A DNA stretch of 64,000 nt from an uncultured Chitinophaga sp. (GTDB lineage: Bacteria; Bacteroidota; Bacteroidia; Chitinophagales; Chitinophagaceae), in assembly GCF_902168175.1 (NCBI RefSeq), contig NZ_CABHOU010000069.1:62001-126000 (forward strand), written 5' to 3'. The notes below the pieces were generated by a model that saw nothing but the letters and a program-made list of their open reading frames with translations, had not been told where the DNA came from and made no database searches. Positions within the stretch are counted from its first letter, which is position 1; each line of letters begins with the position of its first letter. Both the position numbers and the translations under genes were made by a program. Shown here piece by piece: positions 61,728 through 64,000 of this stretch.

Positions 61728-63745
61728 TTATTTCTTCTTTTTCAATACGATTTGTTCCGCCTGTTTTTTTACAATTACTTCGTAAAAGCTGCGCAGGTCG
61801 TTATATTCGTCCGGTTCAAAGGTGGCCCTGTTCATTTTAATACGGCAGCGCATCTGGATACTTGCGCCGGTATTTGCTACAAGGTATTCGAAAAAACCAT
61901 CGTCTTCACCATAGTTTACCCTCACTGATTTCGGTAACTCGTCGGCCTCATAGCCTTCCGGAACTACAATGGCCATGATAAGGCTTTCGTCAGTAGCGTA
62001 AGGCATTTCAACCGGGTAGGCACGGTCTGCCGATTTAAAAGGATTGTATTTATAGGCTTCTGAGAACATAGGACTGAAATACAACACGTCCGCCTTGGGG
62101 TCGTCCTGGGCATCAAACTCGTATTCTATTTGTAACGGTTGCTCCATTTCCTTAAGGTTGCCAATCTTTCCGTTCCGGAGCGACACTTCACCAGTAAATA
62201 ATTTAGCTGCATCTTTAAAATAGGCGTCTTCCCCTTTCTGCTTTATTTTCTCGCGTAGCAAACAGGATTCAAAATATGTAGGCGTTTGTTTCCATGTAGC
62301 TTTCAGGTGTCCGTTATCATCAGTTGCGATCATCACGGTGGTCATCTTTTTTTCCTTCAACGAATCTGCAAAAAAACCTCTCGGCTCTACATTCTGATTA
62401 AGGATACGGGCGTGTCCATTATAGCACGACGCGTCGAGTTTACCAAAACCGAGATAAGGGTAACTGGCATCGAGATAATAATATTTATCACCATCCAGGA
62501 AGGCGCATACAGTATAGTTAAACATATCAATGATAGGATAAAATGCATATGCTGCACCGTTTTCCCTTGTACTGAGGATCATTGGAAAAGCAGTAAGAAC
62601 GGCTTTAGACAACATAGCTGTAAGGAGCATGTTAATTTCAGTTACATTACCATTCTTTTTGGTGAACACGTTTTTCAACGACCCCTGCATATAAAGGCCG
62701 CTATGACCGGTGCAGGTGTAGTTATCACGTACGTAACTGTAAATGCGTTGGGCCTTGTCCAGGTCGGAAGTAGCACCTTTATCAGTTCATCCACTTTGTC
62801 CGCCAGGAAATTATTGGACTCGGTTAATGATCCCCCCGCCATTTCCGCTTTCATGTATTCTTCATACAACTTGGGCCAGGTACTTACTATCGGTTTTACC
62901 GGCTGCTCAGGAATACGCAACGCGGACTGCTGGAAGCGGATAGAAGAAAGGTGATTGTCCATCGTAGTGGTAAAATCCTCCTTTTTCAAAGCCGGAACGT
63001 CTTTATACACCCAACGATGGGTGGTAATAGGCACACTGTAACTTTCCGATGTGGTTGCACCACCGCCACCCTGATCGAACCGGAAGGTTAACGACTTGTT
63101 TGTGGTCACGGGTTTGTTTGGTATATGCTCCAGCAGGTAACCTTTTCTCAGAAAGATATACTCGATCCAGGCGGGAATACCAACTTTGTACTCGCTCCAC
63201 AAAGTAGGATAATCAGCGGATTGAAATTCCCATGGTTGCAGGTTGAACAGGAAGTCGGAAGTGATGGTATAGGAATACTCGATAATAGACCCCTCCCTGA
63301 CATTTGGCATGGTAAACTTTTTCAGCGAGTGTTTTTTTGTATACTTATCGGTAAATACTGATTTATTCTCCAACTGGGTGGTTACCACTTTATTATCTTC
63401 CAGATTGTAAGTAGCTCCTCTGAGGTTAGACAAGCGCTCTTCACTGGCACCGCTTACGTACACACTTATAGCCTCATTAGCGGCATCATAACCATTTTTG
63501 TTAATTATCTTAACGCGTCGATGGCGCTTAAACACCAGTTGAAACCAACCTCTATCTGCTTCGAACTCGGTACTACCAATATCGAAAAGCACAACCGCTG
63601 AAGCGCCGGTGTCGACTTTGTAAGTACTCTGAAAATCTTCTACGGAAATTTTTCCATATTTAACATCTAACTTGTCCTGTGCAGTTGCCTGCAGGATTAA
63701 CATGCAGCTGAACACAGCTGTCAGGTAAGGAACTTTAAAAGGCAT
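61728..63745 (-). pseudogene. Second DUF3857/transglutaminase-like gene, frameshifted, without catalytic Cys
   Basis: The leftward frame from ATG 63745 (signal peptide 'MPFKVPYLTAVFSCMLILQA', cut near TAQ) reads through DUF3857 ('WFQLVFKRHRRVKIINKNG', 'GSIIEYSYTITSDFLFNLQP') to 'FLADKVDELIK'. It then runs into an out-of-frame tail ending at a stop near 62675. The true continuation, 'GATSDLDKAQRIYSYVRDNY' and 'TCTGHSGLYMQGSLKNVF', is one frame over and continues to 61728. Restoring one A in the AAA run opposite 62778-62780 joins both into about 672 residues. At the catalytic site it has 'KNGNVTEINMLLTAML' instead of GDC, and Asn instead of His in 'DMFNYTVCAF', so it would be a pseudo-transglutaminase even if intact. 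Confidence 0.82.
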
Positions 63746-63772
63746 AAGGGTACAGGTTAATCGAAATTGGCG

Positions 63773-63780
63773 CAAAATTA
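63773..63780 (-). promoter_or_regulatory. Bacteroidota -7 element of the DUF3857 operon
   Basis: Read leftward, TAATTTTG matches TAnnTTTG, with a predicted leader of about 22 bases to ATG 63745. No clear -33 box. Confidence 0.4.
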
Positions 63781-63950
63781 AACGAAAAATAAAACCATTA
63801 GGCATTATCTTTAAAATATACAATGAAAGATGTACGCTGGAAGCAATTTCCATAAAACATATTTTATTGATTTTCAACACCTGAGGAAGAAGCCTCGGGC
63901 TATTTGCTATTTTATAGTTAATTTGCCCCCCGAATAAAACGACCCAACAT

Positions 63951-64000
63951 ATGAGCAAGGCATCGAGAAGACAGTTTTTGGCCAGCGCGGGTAAAGCCGC
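63951..64000 (+). CDS. N-terminus of a Tat-exported protein (partial)
   Basis: The first 17 codons from ATG 63951 encode 'MSKASRRQFLASAGKAA', a clear twin-arginine signal (S-R-R-x-F-L). The gene continues beyond the window. It is divergent from the DUF3857 operon across 205 bases. A TTAATTTG element at 63918-63925 is one base off the -7 consensus and could be its promoter. The folded, probably cofactor-bearing cargo cannot be identified from this fragment. Confidence 0.65.
   Translation, partial: MSKASRRQFLASAGKA

Noticed and set aside
1..64000. CRISPR arrays, tRNA or rRNA genes, IS elements, integrases or prophage blocks
   Set aside because: None was seen: no regularly spaced repeats, no transposase or integrase motifs, and no tRNA-like cloverleaf recognised by eye. 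Short tRNA genes could be missed without a covariance search.

Overview
The window looks like a chromosomal segment of a member of the Bacteroidota, most likely a Chitinophaga-like Chitinophagaceae. The evidence is a SusC/SusD pair behind an ECF sigma/FecR pair, Bacteroidota-specific families (DUF5723, DUF4843, DUF4369-TlpA, PKD-like lipoprotein, multi-PAS kinases), promoters matching the Bacteroidota -7 element TAnnTTTG, and almost no Shine-Dalgarno sequences. No rRNA, tRNA, CRISPR array, insertion sequence or prophage block was recognised. The identification rests on family recognition by eye; no database search was run.

Layout. 1-9.5 kb: end of an unknown gene, a radical SAM protein, an MFS exporter, a TSUP permease, a TonB-like protein, a DUF5723 outer-membrane protein and folC, then a leftward ABC ATPase/BstA-like/NUDIX operon. 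9.5-16.1 kb: CAP-domain lipoprotein, fructose-1,6-bisphosphatase, monofunctional aspartokinase, CBS protein, GH35 beta-galactosidase and a NYN-LOTUS gene broken by a one-base frameshift. 16.2-26.9 kb: an ECF sigma - FecR - STN-SusC - SusD - DUF4843 - PKD-like - TlpA locus, apparently one surface-signalling and uptake unit with a periplasmic thiol oxidoreductase. 27-31.4 kb: an AT-rich lipoprotein behind a direct repeat, a GMC oxidoreductase with its Tat-type small subunit, and an L,D-transpeptidase preceded by a tiny membrane protein. 31.5-34.9 kb: a tyrosine/homogentisate catabolic operon (hmgA, aldo/keto reductase, hppD). 35.3-41 kb: an ORF6N protein, then thrABC preceded by a threonine/isoleucine-rich leader peptide, a candidate attenuator.

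41-53.4 kb: TPR lipoprotein, rpe, response regulator plus six-PAS histidine kinase, phoH, DUF4878 lipoprotein, inorganic pyrophosphatase, NlpC/P60 hydrolase, two tandem sigma/zinc-finger anti-sigma pairs and guanine deaminase. 53.4-64 kb: clpB, a DUF937-OmpA fusion, an ohrR-ohr-oxidoreductase peroxide operon, and two adjacent DUF3857 transglutaminase-like genes, of which the upstream one is frameshifted and lacks the catalytic cysteine. The window ends in the first 17 codons of a Tat-exported protein.

The strongest less-described signal is the thr leader at 36116-36214. Secondary leads are the two frameshifts, the promoter that overlaps the hppD terminator, the palindrome upstream of hmgA, the paired sigma/anti-sigma modules and the redox-equipped SusCD locus.
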